A stretch of 64,000 nt of DNA from Pseudonocardia sediminis (GCF_004217185.1 NZ_SHKL01000001.1:4276001-4340000); one strand, 5' to 3'; shown: positions 32,608-42,453, numbered from the stretch's first letter. Numbers and translations are program-made. Notes: generated by a model not told the origin, from the letters alone.

Positions 32608-34265
32608 GCGCCGAGGCGCGAACCGGCACCGCCCGCATCCCCGAGCAGCGCTCCCCCGCCGAGCCGCCGCCCAGCCCGACGCTGCCGCACCTGGTGCACG
32701 CATGGGCCGAGACCACACCGGAGGCGCCCGCGCTCGTCGCCGGCGCCGTCCGCTGGACCTACGCCGACCTCGACGACGCCGTGCGCCGCGCCGCCGGAGC
32801 GTTGACCGGGCTCGGCGTCGGGACCGGCTCCCGGGTCGCCCTGCTGGCCACGAACACCGCGTCCTGGCTCGCCGCCGCCGTCGGAGCGATGTGGGCCGGG
32901 GCCCGGGTGGACGCGTTCAACACCTGGGTGAAGGCTTGGGACCTGGAGCACCTGCTGGAGAGCTCGGCCGCCGACGTGCTCGTCGTGGCCGGGCAGGTCC
33001 GCGGTGCCGACATGCTCGCCGTCGTCCGCGAGCTCGTCCCCGAGCTGCGCTCGGCCGGGCCCGGGGCGTGGACGTCGGAGCGGTTCCCGGCGCTGCGCCA
33101 CGTGGTCGTGCTCGGTGGGCACCCGGAGCTGCCGCAGGGCGCGCTCCGCTTCGACGACCTGCTCGCCGCTGCGACGCCGGCCGCGCCCGGCACCGACGCG
33201 GCGCGTCCCGAGCAGCCCGCCTACGTCATGTACACCTCCGGCTCGACGAGCCGGCCCAAGGCGGTGCCGCTGTGCCAGCGCGACCTGCTGGTCAACGGGT
33301 TCCACATCGGCGAGCGGATGGGCCTGGGCACGGCCGACCGCGTCTGGCTGGGGTCGCCGCTGTTCTGGAGCTTCGGCGGCGCGAACGCCCTGCCCGCGAC
33401 CTGGACGCACGGTGCGTGCCTGGTGCTGCCCGAACAGTTCGTGCCGGCCGAGAGCGCGGAGCTGATCGCCCGCGAGGAGGTCACCGCGGCCTACCTGCTG
33501 CCCGGGATCATCGACGCCCTGGCCGCGTTCGGTGCACAGGTGCGTGCGGTGCCGAGCCTGCGCACCGGGCTGACGATCGGGCGCCCGGAGGAGGTCGCGC
33601 GCGCCGTCGACGAGCTGGACGTGGCCGGGATCTGCAACATCTACGGCGCCACCGAGACCTACGGCAACTGCTGCGTCACCCACCACGACACCGAGCTCGA
33701 CGTACGGCTGACGACCCAGGGCCCGCCCCTGCCGGGTGTCGAGGTGCGGGTGGTCGACGTCGAGGGCACGGTCCTCGGCGTCGGGGAGCTGGGCGAGCTG
33801 CAGGTCCGCGGCCGGGTCACCCCCGGCTACCTCGGCGACGACGACGCCAACGCGAAGGCCTTCACCGATGACGGCTGGTACCGCACCGGCGACCAGCTGC
33901 GCGTCCGCCCGGACGGTGCCGTCGAGTTCGGTGCCCGCCTCACCGACATGATCAAGACGTCCGGGATCAACGTCGCCCCGGCCGAGGTGGAGAGCTACCT
34001 GGCCGGGCACCCGGACGTGGTCGAGGTCGCCGTCGTCGGGGCGCCGCACCGCGTCCGCGGCGAGGTCGTGATGGCGTTCGTGGTGCTGCGCGACGGAGCC
34101 TCGGCCGACGGCGAGGCGTTGCGCGCGTACTGCAAGGAGGGCATCGCCGGGTTCAAGGTGCCCTGGGAGGTCGTGGTGACCGACGAGCTGCCACGCACCC
34201 CGACCGGGAAGCTGACCCGGCGCACGCTCGTCGAGGTGGCCGCGCAACGGGTGGGAGCGACATGA
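32604..34265 (+). CDS. Acyl-CoA ligase (AMP-forming)
   Basis: The 553-residue protein (GTG overlapping the upstream stop) has the AMP-binding motifs YTSGSTSRPKA (A3, phosphate loop), IYGATETYG (A5), WYRTGDQL (A7) and the C-terminal PTGKLTR with the catalytic Lys (A10). It activates a carboxylic acid as adenylate, then as CoA thioester. It is in the ANL family near fatty-acid/cyclohexanecarboxylate ligases, but the substrate pocket cannot be read here. It probably performs the first step after import, feeding the CoA-dependent enzymes downstream. Confidence 0.9.
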   Translation: MSAEARTGTARIPEQRSPAEPPPSPTLPHLVHAWAETTPEAPALVAGAVRWTYADLDDAVRRAAGALTGLGVGTGSRVALLATNTASWLAAAVGAMWAGARVDAFNTWVKAWDLEHLLESSAADVLVVAGQVRGADMLAVVRELVPELRSAGPGAWTSERFPALRHVVVLGGHPELPQGALRFDDLLAAATPAAPGTDAARPEQPAYVMYTSGSTSRPKAVPLCQRDLLVNGFHIGERMGLGTADRVWLGSPLFWSFGGANALPATWTHGACLVLPEQFVPAESAELIAREEVTAAYLLPGIIDALAAFGAQVRAVPSLRTGLTIGRPEEVARAVDELDVAGICNIYGATETYGNCCVTHHDTELDVRLTTQGPPLPGVEVRVVDVEGTVLGVGELGELQVRGRVTPGYLGDDDANAKAFTDDGWYRTGDQLRVRPDGAVEFGARLTDMIKTSGINVAPAEVESYLAGHPDVVEVAVVGAPHRVRGEVVMAFVVLRDGASADGEALRAYCKEGIAGFKVPWEVVVTDELPRTPTGKLTRRTLVEVAAQRVGAT

Positions 34266-35140
34266 GCAACTGGGGCCGTTGGGGCGACGACGACGAGGTG
34301 GGCGCGCTCAACCTCGTCGACCCGGCGGCCGTGCTCGGCGGGCTGGCGCTGGCCACGGAGGGGCGGGTGCTGTCGCTGGCCCAGCCGATCGGCCCGTCCG
34401 CCGGGGTGCCGCCGCACCGCCGCGCACCGCAGCGGTTCATGGACCGCGACGCCGGCGACTACGCGGCGGGCGCGCGCAGCCCGGACGGGTTCTGCTTCGC
34501 CGAGGACACCGTCGTGTTCGGTACGCACTCGGGCACCCACCTCGACGCCCTGTCGCACGCCTGGACCGGCGACGAGCTCTACAACGGCCACGCCGCCACC
34601 AACACCCGCTCCACCCGCGGCGCCCAGCGCTGCGGTGCGGACAAGCTGGTCCCGGTGCTCACCCGCGGGGTGCTCGTCGACCTGGTCGCGGCACGGGGCG
34701 GACCGCTGGAGCCGTCGACGCCGGTCGGTGCCGACGACCTGGCGCGCGCCTACGCCGACGGCGGCATCGAGCCCCGGACCGGGGACGCGGTGCTGCTGCG
34801 CACCGGGTGGTGGGAGCGCCACGCCGGGTCGCCGGAGTACTTCGACCTGGAGCCGGGCCTGGACGCGGGCGCCGCGGACTGGCTCGCCGAGCGCGACGTG
34901 GCGCTGGTCGGGGCGGACAACTACGCGGTCGAGGTGGCGCCCTCGGCGCCGGGCTCGACGTTCCCGGTGCACCTGACGCTGATGCACCGCCACGGCGTCC
35001 CGCTGCTGGAGAACCTCGACCTGCGCGCCCTGGGTGAGGCGCTGACGGAGAGCGGGCGCACGACGTTCCTGCTGGTGGTGGCCCCGCTGCCGCTGGCCGG
35101 ATCCACCGGCGGGCCGGTCAACCCGGTCGCCGTGCTCTGA
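34262..35140 (+). CDS. Cyclase-family (kynurenine-formamidase-like) metal hydrolase
   Basis: The 292-residue protein has the family signature HSGTHLDALSH at residues 89-99 (HxGTHxDxxxH), whose His and Asp side chains hold one or two metal ions. Members hydrolyse amides or esters, or open rings (kynurenine formamidase, isatin hydrolase). Within this CoA-based cluster it may open a lactone or ring. It overlaps the ligase gene (ATGA), so it is part of the same transcript. Confidence 0.85.
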   Translation: MSNWGRWGDDDEVGALNLVDPAAVLGGLALATEGRVLSLAQPIGPSAGVPPHRRAPQRFMDRDAGDYAAGARSPDGFCFAEDTVVFGTHSGTHLDALSHAWTGDELYNGHAATNTRSTRGAQRCGADKLVPVLTRGVLVDLVAARGGPLEPSTPVGADDLARAYADGGIEPRTGDAVLLRTGWWERHAGSPEYFDLEPGLDAGAADWLAERDVALVGADNYAVEVAPSAPGSTFPVHLTLMHRHGVPLLENLDLRALGEALTESGRTTFLLVVAPLPLAGSTGGPVNPVAVL

Positions 35141-35155
35141 CGGGAGGGATCAATC

Positions 35156-36001
35156 ATGGGACGGTTCGACGGCCCTCGTTTCGAGAACAAGGTGGCCTTC
35201 GTGACGGGCGCGGCGCGCGGGCAGGGCCGCAGCCACGCGGTGGCGCTGGCGAGGGAGGGCGCCGACGTCATCGCCGTCGACGCCTGCGCGCCGATGGAGT
35301 CCGCGCCGTACCCGATGGCGACGCCGGAGGAGCTCGACGAGACCGTCCGTCAGGTCGAGGAGCTGGACCGGCGGATCATCGCCACCCGGGCCGACGTCCG
35401 CGACCAGGACGCGCTCTCGGCCGCCGTCGCCGAGGGCGTCGCGCAGTTCGGGCGCCTCGACGTGGTCGTGGCCAACGCCGGGATCCTGTCGGTCGGGCAG
35501 AGCTGGGAGATCCCGGAGAGCACCTGGCAGGACATGATCGACGTCAACCTGACCGGGGTCTGGCACACGACCAAGGCCGCGATCCCGCACATGATCGAGG
35601 CCGGCAACGGCGGGGCGATCGTGCTGATCAGCTCGATCGCCGGGCTGCGCGGTGCGCAGTTCATCGGACACTACGTCGCGGCCAAGCACGGCGTCGTCGG
35701 CCTCATGCGCACGATGGCCCAGGAGCTCGGGCCGCACGGGATCCGGGTGAACAGCATCCACCCGATGCAGGTCGACACCCCGATGGTGCAGAACGAGGCC
35801 ACCTACCGGCGCTACCGCCCGGACCTGGCCCACCCGACCAGCGAGGACTTCGGGAACGCCTCGGCCACCACGAACCTGCTCGGCATCCCGTGGGTCGAGT
35901 CGGCCGACATCAGCAACGCGCTGCTCTTCCTGGCCTCCGACGACGCCCGCTACGTCACCGGCGCCACCCTGCCCGTCGACGCCGGGCTGCTCGTCCGGTG
36001 A
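35156..36001 (+). CDS. SDR dehydrogenase of the mycofactocin-coupled type
   Basis: The 281-residue protein has TGAARGQGRSHAVALAREGADV (TGxxxGxG at 17-24), an NAG segment and the catalytic YVAAK (Tyr173, Lys177). The longer loop after the dinucleotide site, with YPMATPEELDET, is characteristic of the mycofactocin-coupled SDR subfamily, whose NAD is bound non-exchangeably and re-oxidised by mycofactocin. It probably oxidises a secondary alcohol of the pathway. The mycofactocin biosynthesis genes are not in this window. Confidence 0.9.
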   Translation: MGRFDGPRFENKVAFVTGAARGQGRSHAVALAREGADVIAVDACAPMESAPYPMATPEELDETVRQVEELDRRIIATRADVRDQDALSAAVAEGVAQFGRLDVVVANAGILSVGQSWEIPESTWQDMIDVNLTGVWHTTKAAIPHMIEAGNGGAIVLISSIAGLRGAQFIGHYVAAKHGVVGLMRTMAQELGPHGIRVNSIHPMQVDTPMVQNEATYRRYRPDLAHPTSEDFGNASATTNLLGIPWVESADISNALLFLASDDARYVTGATLPVDAGLLVR

Positions 36002-37287
36002 CCGCGACGGGTGCGGCGGGCTCCGGAGCCGCGGGTCCGAGCGCCGCGGGTCCGGGCGCGGCGGGTCCGGGCGCGGCTGGTCCGGCGGCGCCCGGCCCAC
36101 TGAGCGGCATGACCGTGATCGAGTGCGCGTCGATCGTCCTGGGCCCGCTCACCGCGCAGTACCTCGGCGACCTCGGCGCGGACGTGCTCAAGGTGGAGCC
36201 CGCGACGGGCGACCTGACCCGGCACATCGGCCCCCGCCGCTCCCCCACCATGGGTTCGCTGTTCCTGACCAACAACCGCAACAAGCGCAGCGTGGTGCTG
36301 GACCTGAAGAACCCCGCCGGACGCGCGACGCTGGACCGCCTCGTCGACCGTGCCGACGTCTTCCTGCACTCGGTCCGGGGCGCCGCCGCGGCCCGCCTGG
36401 GTCTGGACCACGCGACGCTCGCCGCCCGCAACCCGCGGCTGGTCTACTGCCACGTCAAGGGCTTCGCCGACGACGGCCCCTACGGCGGCAAGCCCGCCTA
36501 CGACGACGTCGTCCAGTCGCTGTCGGGCCTGGCGATGCTGCAGACCGTCGTCACCGGCGAGCCCCGCTACATGCCGTCGATCCTCGCCGACAAGGTGACG
36601 GCCGTGCACGCCGCCTACGCGGTGACGGCGGCGCTGCTGCACCGGGAGCGCACCGGCCTCGGGCAGAAGGTCGACGTGCCGATGCTCGAGACGATGGCCG
36701 GGTTCAACACCGTCGAGCACCTGTGGGGCGCGACGTTCGAGCCGCCGCTGGGCCCGATGGGCTACGAGCCGGTCAGCACGGCCAGCCGCCGGCCGTTCGC
36801 CACCCGTGACGGCTACCTGTCGTTCCTGCCCTACTCCGACGTCCAGTGGAAGCGCTTCTTCTCCCTGATCGGCCGCGACGACGTGATGGAGGACCCGCGC
36901 TTCGCCACGTTCGCCGCGCGCCAGCAGAACGTCGCCCTGGTCTGGGGCGAGATCGGCCACCAGCTCACGATGCGCACCAACGCGGAGTGGACGGACCTGC
37001 TCGGCCACGAGGACATCCCGTTCGCCGTGGTCAACTCCCTCGACCAGCTCACCGAGGACCCGCACCTGGTCGGCACCGGCTTCTGGCAGCTGCACGAGGA
37101 CCCGGTCGAGGGCACCCTGCGCCTGCCGACCAGCTCCCTGGGACTGTCCGAGTCCCCCGCCGGCGTCCACCGCCTCCCACCCCGCCTGGGTGAGCACACC
37201 CGCGAGATCCTCACCGAGATCGGACTCGACGACGCGGCGATCGCCCGCCTCGCCGCCGAGGGCGGGACGGACCTCGACCCGGCCTGA
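35998..37287 (+). CDS. CaiB/BaiF CoA-transferase family protein
   Basis: The 429-residue protein (GTG overlapping the SDR stop) begins with ~30 residues of AAGPG repeats encoded by 15-bp tandem repeats. The typical class III CoA-transferase core follows: MTVIECASIVLGPLTAQYLGDLGADVLKVE, NRNKRSVVLDLK, GFADDGPYGGKPAYDD with the aspartate that carries CoA in this family, and a C-terminal EDPHL segment. It moves CoA between organic acids. The N-terminal repeat is unusual and probably disordered. Confidence 0.88.
   Translation: MTATGAAGSGAAGPSAAGPGAAGPGAAGPAAPGPLSGMTVIECASIVLGPLTAQYLGDLGADVLKVEPATGDLTRHIGPRRSPTMGSLFLTNNRNKRSVVLDLKNPAGRATLDRLVDRADVFLHSVRGAAAARLGLDHATLAARNPRLVYCHVKGFADDGPYGGKPAYDDVVQSLSGLAMLQTVVTGEPRYMPSILADKVTAVHAAYAVTAALLHRERTGLGQKVDVPMLETMAGFNTVEHLWGATFEPPLGPMGYEPVSTASRRPFATRDGYLSFLPYSDVQWKRFFSLIGRDDVMEDPRFATFAARQQNVALVWGEIGHQLTMRTNAEWTDLLGHEDIPFAVVNSLDQLTEDPHLVGTGFWQLHEDPVEGTLRLPTSSLGLSESPAGVHRLPPRLGEHTREILTEIGLDDAAIARLAAEGGTDLDPA
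36028..36087. repeat. Four 15-bp tandem repeats coding the AAGPG tract
   Basis: Units begin at 36028, 36043, 36058 and 36073 (GCCGCGGGTCCGAGC and close variants). They are in frame at the start of the CoA-transferase gene and can vary in number by slippage without changing frame. Confidence 0.8.
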
Positions 37288-37321
37288 CCGCACCGCGCCG
37301 GCCCGTGGGTGGAGACCGTCG

Positions 37322-38473
37322 TCAGCCGACGGCGCCGGCCTCGCGGAGCGCGGCGATGCGGTCGCCGGACAGCCCGGCCTCGGCCAGGACCTGGTCGGTG
37401 TGCTCACCGGGCGCGGCGGCGGGACGGGCGACCGAGGCGGGGGTGCGGTCGAAGCGGGGCGCGGGCGCCGGTTGGGTCACGCCGCCGACCTCGACGAACG
37501 TGCCGCGGTGCCGGTTGTGCGGATGCTGCGGCGCCTCGCTCATCCGCAGGACCGGGGCGAAACAGGCGTCGGTGCCCTCCAGCAGCGCGCACCACTCGTC
37601 GCGGGTGCGGGTCCGGAACACGGCCGCGAGTTTCTCGGTCGCCTCCGGCCAGCGGTCGCGGTCCCACTGCCCGGGCAGGTCACGCGCAACGTCGGGGCCC
37701 AGGCGCTCCAGCAGCTCGGCGTAGAACTTCGGCTCCATCGCCGCGATCGAGACGTGCTCGCCGTCGGCGGTCTCGTAGACGTCGTAGAAGTGCGCGGCGC
37801 CGTCGTTCGGGTTCGACCCGCGCTCCTCGGTCCAGCCGCCGCGGCCGAGCATCTCGTACATCATCGTCATCAGGTACGCGGAACCGTCGACCATGGCCGC
37901 GTCGACGACCTGGCCCCGCCCGGACCGTCCGGTCTCCACCAGCGCGGCCAGGATCCCGGTCGCCAGCAGCATCCCGCCGCCGGCGAAGTCGCCGAGCACG
38001 TTCAGCGGCGGTACCGGGCGCTCGCCCCGGCGGCCGATCGGGGCCAGGGCACCGGCGAGGGCGATGTAGTTGAGGTCGTGCCCTGCCGCCCGGGCGTACG
38101 GGCCGTCCTGGCCCCAGCCGGTGACCCGCCCGTAGACGAGGCGGGGGTTGCGCGCGAGGCACTCGTCGGAGCCGAAGCCGAGGCGCTCCATGACGCCCGG
38201 GCGGAAGCCCTCGATCAGCGCGTCCGCGCCGTCGACGAGCTGCTCGGCGACGGCCCGACCGTCCGGGTGCTTGAGGTCCACCCCGACCGAGCGACGGCCG
38301 CGGGCGAGGATGCCCGAGCTCAGCCCGTCCATGTCGGTGGGTGTGGCGCCGGGGTCGGGGATCCGGTCCAGGCGCACGACGTCGGCCCCGAGGTCGCTGA
38401 GCACCATCCCGCAGAACGGACCCGGTCCCAGCCCGGCGAACTCGACGACCCGTACCCCCGTCAGCGGTCCCAT
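37322..38473 (-). CDS. CaiB/BaiF CoA-transferase / alpha-methylacyl-CoA racemase-like
   Basis: From ATG 38473, with GAGGAGG 8 bp upstream on the minus strand, the 383-residue product has MGPLTGVRVVEFAGLGPGPFCGMVLSDLGADVVRLDR, DLKHPDGR, GWGQDGPYARAAGHDLNYIALAG and GGGMLLATGILAAL. These are hallmarks of alpha-methylacyl-CoA racemases (Amacr/MCR), which invert the 2-methyl centre before beta-oxidation. This would suit degradation of a branched or isoprenoid acid. It is convergent with the preceding cluster and divergent from the acyl-CoA dehydrogenase. Confidence 0.88.
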   Translation of the reverse strand: MGPLTGVRVVEFAGLGPGPFCGMVLSDLGADVVRLDRIPDPGATPTDMDGLSSGILARGRRSVGVDLKHPDGRAVAEQLVDGADALIEGFRPGVMERLGFGSDECLARNPRLVYGRVTGWGQDGPYARAAGHDLNYIALAGALAPIGRRGERPVPPLNVLGDFAGGGMLLATGILAALVETGRSGRGQVVDAAMVDGSAYLMTMMYEMLGRGGWTEERGSNPNDGAAHFYDVYETADGEHVSIAAMEPKFYAELLERLGPDVARDLPGQWDRDRWPEATEKLAAVFRTRTRDEWCALLEGTDACFAPVLRMSEAPQHPHNRHRGTFVEVGGVTQPAPAPRFDRTPASVARPAAAPGEHTDQVLAEAGLSGDRIAALREAGAVG

Positions 38474-38657
38474 CCCGTGCCTCCTCGGTCGGCGTCGCGG
38501 CCCATCCTGCCTCCGCCCGGAGGGGACCGTCCGGTCCTTCGCCATCCCGGAACGCACTGCCGCAGGCGACCGCGGAGTACCTAGGCTGACGAGCAGGTCG
38601 ACGGCGCCCGCGTCCTTGTCAGCATCGGCGGCCGACGAGACGCTCCGAGGAGGCGCG

Positions 38658-39827
38658 ATGATCCCCAGGACGATCTTCTCGCCGGAACACGACCTGTTCC
38701 GCGACACGGTGCGCCGGTTCGTCGCCGACCATGTGGTGCCGCACTACGCGGAGTGGGAACACGCCGGCGAGGTGCCCCGCGACGTGTGGCGCGCGGCCGG
38801 CAGGATCGGGCTGCTCTGCCCGATGGTCCCGGAGTCCGACGGCGGGCCCGGCGGGGACTTCCTGCACGGTGCCGTCGTCACCGAGGAGATGGCCCGGGTC
38901 GGGGCCGTCGCGCCGACGTTCTACCTGCAGAACGACATCGTCGCCCCCTACCTGGTGCACCACGGCACGACGGAGCAGAAGCAGCGGTTCCTGCCCGGGA
39001 TGGCCTCCGGTGAGATCGTCGCCGCGGTCGGCATGTCCGAGCCCTCGGGCGGCAGCGACCTGGCCAACCTGCGCACGACCGCCCGCCTGGAGGGCGACGA
39101 GTACGTCGTCAACGGCCAGAAGGTGTTCATCACCGGCGGGCACACCGCGGACCTGCTGGTCCTGGCCGTGCGCACCGGGGAGGCGCCGGGCGCGAAGGGC
39201 GTGAGCCTGCTGCTGGTCGAGACCGACCGTCCCGGCTACCACCGCGGCCGCACCCTGGACAAGATCGGGTGCAAGGCCCAGGACACCTCCGAGCTGTTCT
39301 TCGACGACCTGCGCGTGCCCGCGTCGAACCTGCTCGGTGAGTCCGGCCGCGGGTTCGGCGTGCTGATGGGCGAGCTCGCCCAGGAACGCCTGGTCCAGGC
39401 CGTCCGGGCGGTGTCCTCCGCGGAGGCCGCGCTGCGATGGACCGTCGAGTACTGCGCCGACCGGGACATGTACGGCGGCACGCTGGCCGACATGCAGAAC
39501 ACCCGTTTCGTGCTCGCGCAGCTGCACGCGGACACGATGGCCCAGCGGGAGTTCGTCGACCGCGCGATGAGCCTGCACGTCGCGGGCGAGCTGGACGCGC
39601 TCGACGCCGCCGCGGTCAAGCTGACCACCACACAGCTGCAGGGCCGGGTGATGGACGAGTGCCTGCAGCTCTTCGGCGGCTGGGGCTACATGACCGAGTA
39701 CCCGATCGCCCGCGCCTACGTCGACGCCCGCATGACCCGGGTCGGCGGAGGGTCCGCCGAGGTGATGAAGCACCTCATCGGCCGTGCGCTGTTCCGCGGC
39801 CGCACACCCGAACGGAAGGCCCGCTGA
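38658..39827 (+). CDS. Acyl-CoA dehydrogenase
   Basis: The start is ATG 38658 with GAGGAGG upstream. The 389-residue flavoprotein has VGMSEPSGGSDLANLRTTA (FAD-binding region), NGQKVFITGG, GCKAQDTSELFFDDLRVP, and a C-terminal QLFGGWGYMTEYPIARAYVDARMTRVGGGSAEVMKHLIGR segment containing the Glu of the catalytic-base region. It introduces an alpha-beta double bond into an acyl-CoA with FAD, passing electrons to ETF. It starts a transcript that overlaps the flavin monooxygenase gene by 1 bp. Confidence 0.92.
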   Translation: MIPRTIFSPEHDLFRDTVRRFVADHVVPHYAEWEHAGEVPRDVWRAAGRIGLLCPMVPESDGGPGGDFLHGAVVTEEMARVGAVAPTFYLQNDIVAPYLVHHGTTEQKQRFLPGMASGEIVAAVGMSEPSGGSDLANLRTTARLEGDEYVVNGQKVFITGGHTADLLVLAVRTGEAPGAKGVSLLLVETDRPGYHRGRTLDKIGCKAQDTSELFFDDLRVPASNLLGESGRGFGVLMGELAQERLVQAVRAVSSAEAALRWTVEYCADRDMYGGTLADMQNTRFVLAQLHADTMAQREFVDRAMSLHVAGELDALDAAAVKLTTTQLQGRVMDECLQLFGGWGYMTEYPIARAYVDARMTRVGGGSAEVMKHLIGRALFRGRTPERKAR

Positions 39828-41290
39828 TGTCCCCTCCCTCCCGGCGGCACGTCGCCGTGATCGGCGCCGGCGCGGGCGGGCTGTCCGCCGCCCGGCACCT
39901 GCTCGAGGAGGGCCACGAGGTGACGGTGTTCGAGCTCGGCTCGCACATCGGTGGCCTCTGGGTCTACGACAACGACAACGGGCTCGCCGCCGCCTACCGC
40001 TCCCTGCACATCAACTCCGAGCCGCGCGTCACCGCCTACCGGGGCTTCCCGTTCCCGGAGCGGGTCGGCCTGTTCCCGTCGCACTCCGACGTCGCCGAGT
40101 ACCTGGGCTCGTTCGCCGACACCTACGACATCCGGCGCCGGATCCGGTTCCGCACGCGCGTCACCTCCGTCGAGCCGGAGGCGGGCGGCAGCGGCCGGTG
40201 GTGGGTGGAGCACGAAGACGTTGGCGACACGGCGACCGCCGAGCGGCAGCTCTACGACGCCGTCGTCGTCGCGAGCGGGCACCAGGGCGTGCCGTCGCAC
40301 CCGGGCTGGGCGAAGGACTTCACCGGCCGCTACCTGCACTCGCACGACTACCGCGAGCCGGAGCCGTTCCGCGGGGAGCGGGTGCTCGTCGTCGGGGTCG
40401 GCAACAGCGGCCTCGACGTGGCCGCCGACGTCGCCCCGGACGCCGGGCAGACGCTCGTGGCGGCCCGGTCGCCGGTGCTGATCATGCCGCGGATGGTGCT
40501 GGGAGTGCCGACCGCGCGGGTGCTCGGAGCGCTGAGCAAGCCGTGGATGCCGTGGCCGGTGCAGCGCACGATCATGCGGGTGATCAGCCGCGTCTTCCAC
40601 GGGACGATGGAGCAGTGGGGCATGCGCACCCCGGTCACGCGCACGCACCCGGCGAGCAACGCGACGTTCATGGCGCACGTGTCCTACCGGCGGATCACGA
40701 TGAAGCCGGGCGTCGCGGGCGTCGACGGCACGACGGTGCGTTTCGACGACGGCAGCGCGGAGGAGGTGGACACGATCATCGCCGCGACCGGCTACGAGAT
40801 CGACCTCCCGTTCCTGTCCGACGCGGTGTCCCCGGTGAACGAGCGGCGCCTCGACGCCTACCAGCGGGTCGTGCACCCGGACCGGCCCGGCCTCTACTTC
40901 GTCGGGTTCTTCAACGTCAGCGGAGGGGCCAACATCTCCATGATGGACACCCAGTCGGCGTGGGTGGCCGCGCTGGTCGGCGGGCGCTCGTCGCTGCCGA
41001 CGCCGTCGCGGATGCGGGCCGACGTCCGCCGCGAGCGGGCCCGCAACCGGCGTCGATTCCCCGGCTCGCCGCGCTACGGCCTGGAGCTGGAGCCGGCCCG
41101 GTACAGGAAGCGGATCGCGAAGGAGATCGAGCGCACGGCGGGCGGCGCCGCGGCCGCCGCCGCCGGCACCCTCGCACCGCAGGCGACCGGTCGCCGCCCG
41201 GCCGACGACCCGCCCGCCGCGCCCGCGACCCCGGGCCCGCACCACGAGGCCGCGACCGGCAACGGCCGGCAGGGGGTGCAGGCATCGTGA
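39827..41290 (+). CDS. Flavin-containing monooxygenase (FMO/BVMO-type)
   Basis: The 487-residue protein has a FAD site (VIGAGAGGLSAARHL, residues 11-25), a second dinucleotide site (VVGVGNSGLDVAAD) and between them FTGRYLHSHDYR, which matches the FxGxxxHxxxY/F fingerprint of FMOs and Baeyer-Villiger enzymes. It inserts oxygen using NADPH and O2, for example turning a ketone into an ester or lactone. The ~60-residue C-terminal tail is Ala/Pro-rich and disordered. It is translated coupled to the acyl-CoA dehydrogenase. Confidence 0.9.
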   Translation: MSPPSRRHVAVIGAGAGGLSAARHLLEEGHEVTVFELGSHIGGLWVYDNDNGLAAAYRSLHINSEPRVTAYRGFPFPERVGLFPSHSDVAEYLGSFADTYDIRRRIRFRTRVTSVEPEAGGSGRWWVEHEDVGDTATAERQLYDAVVVASGHQGVPSHPGWAKDFTGRYLHSHDYREPEPFRGERVLVVGVGNSGLDVAADVAPDAGQTLVAARSPVLIMPRMVLGVPTARVLGALSKPWMPWPVQRTIMRVISRVFHGTMEQWGMRTPVTRTHPASNATFMAHVSYRRITMKPGVAGVDGTTVRFDDGSAEEVDTIIAATGYEIDLPFLSDAVSPVNERRLDAYQRVVHPDRPGLYFVGFFNVSGGANISMMDTQSAWVAALVGGRSSLPTPSRMRADVRRERARNRRRFPGSPRYGLELEPARYRKRIAKEIERTAGGAAAAAAGTLAPQATGRRPADDPPAAPATPGPHHEAATGNGRQGVQAS

Positions 41291-42453
41291 CCGGAGGGAC
41301 CCTGCACGACCGGGCCGCCGTCGTCGGCGTCGGCGAGACCTCGTACCTGCGCGGGTCGAAGGACAGCGCGCTCGCCCTGCAGCTGCAGGCCTCGCTGACC
41401 GCGATCCGCGACGCGGGCCTGGAGCCCGGCGACATCGACGGGATCATCCCGGTCGGCATCACCGGCGCCCCGGCCGAGGAGTACATCGCCAACTTCGGGC
41501 TGACCGACCTGCGGTTCTCCGCCGTCGTCCCGCACGGCGGTGCCAGCGGGATCGGCGCGTTGCAGGCCGCGGCCGCCGCCGTCAGCGCCGGGATCGCGAA
41601 GCACGTGCTGGTCCCGGCGGGGCGCAACGTGTCCTCCGGCGACAAGGCCGGTGTGCGCATCCATCAGATGCCGCAGTTCCGGCTGGTCACCGAGTTCGAG
41701 AAGCCCGCCGGGGCGATCGCACCGGCCCAGCTCTACGCCCCGATGGCACGTCGACACATGGAGCTCTACGGCACGACGTCGCGCCAGTTCGGCGAGATCG
41801 CGGTGTCCACGCGGGAGCACGCCGCGCTGCACGGCAACGCGGTGATGACGAAGCCGATCACGATCGACGACCACCAGTCGTCGCGCCTGATCGCCGACCC
41901 GTTCCGGCTGCTGGACTGCAGCCTGGAGTCCGACGGCGGTGCCGCGTTCGTGGTGTCGTCGCCGGAGCGGGCACGCGACCTGGCGCAACCGGTGGTGAGC
42001 CTGGCCGGGATCGCGATGGGCCACCCGGACTCGCCCAGCTCGATCACCCAGCGCCCGGACCTGACGAAGGTCGGGATCGCGAAGGCCGCCCCGATCGCCT
42101 GGGGCGTGGCCGGGCTCGGACCCGGCGACGTCGACGTCGCCGAGATCTACGACTGCTTCACCTACGTCGTGCTCTGCCAGCTCGAGGACATGGGCTTCTG
42201 CGCCAAGGGCGAGGGCGGGCCGTTCGTCGAGGGCGGACGGCTGCGCCTGGGCGGCGCGCTGCCGACGAACACCCACGGCGGGCTGCTCTCGCAGGGCCAC
42301 ATGCTGGGCATGAACCACATCGTGGAGGCCGTCCGGCAGCTGCGCGGGAACGCGGGCCGGGCACAGGTGGACGGCGCGCAGGTCGCGATCGCGACCGGCT
42401 ACGGCGACATGGGCGACGGCGGTCTCGCCGTCCTGACCCGGGGGGCACGATGA
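41287..42453 (+). CDS. Second thiolase-like Ltp/SCP-x-branch protein
   Basis: The 388-residue protein (GTG overlapping the upstream stop) has the same fold as the protein at 29815: AAVVGVGETSYLRGSKD, DAGLEPGDIDGI, VVPHGGASG where thiolases have Cys (residues 83-88, no Cys), VAEIYDCFTYVVLCQLEDMGFC and THGGLLSQGHMLGMNH. EIYDCFT and the HGGLLSQGH-type end are typical of Ltp-type aldolases. A DUF35 gene again overlaps at the 3' end. This is a second thiolase-like/DUF35 pair of the window, likely forming another C-C lyase or CoA-processing complex. Confidence 0.82.
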   Translation: MTGGTLHDRAAVVGVGETSYLRGSKDSALALQLQASLTAIRDAGLEPGDIDGIIPVGITGAPAEEYIANFGLTDLRFSAVVPHGGASGIGALQAAAAAVSAGIAKHVLVPAGRNVSSGDKAGVRIHQMPQFRLVTEFEKPAGAIAPAQLYAPMARRHMELYGTTSRQFGEIAVSTREHAALHGNAVMTKPITIDDHQSSRLIADPFRLLDCSLESDGGAAFVVSSPERARDLAQPVVSLAGIAMGHPDSPSSITQRPDLTKVGIAKAAPIAWGVAGLGPGDVDVAEIYDCFTYVVLCQLEDMGFCAKGEGGPFVEGGRLRLGGALPTNTHGGLLSQGHMLGMNHIVEAVRQLRGNAGRAQVDGAQVAIATGYGDMGDGGLAVLTRGAR

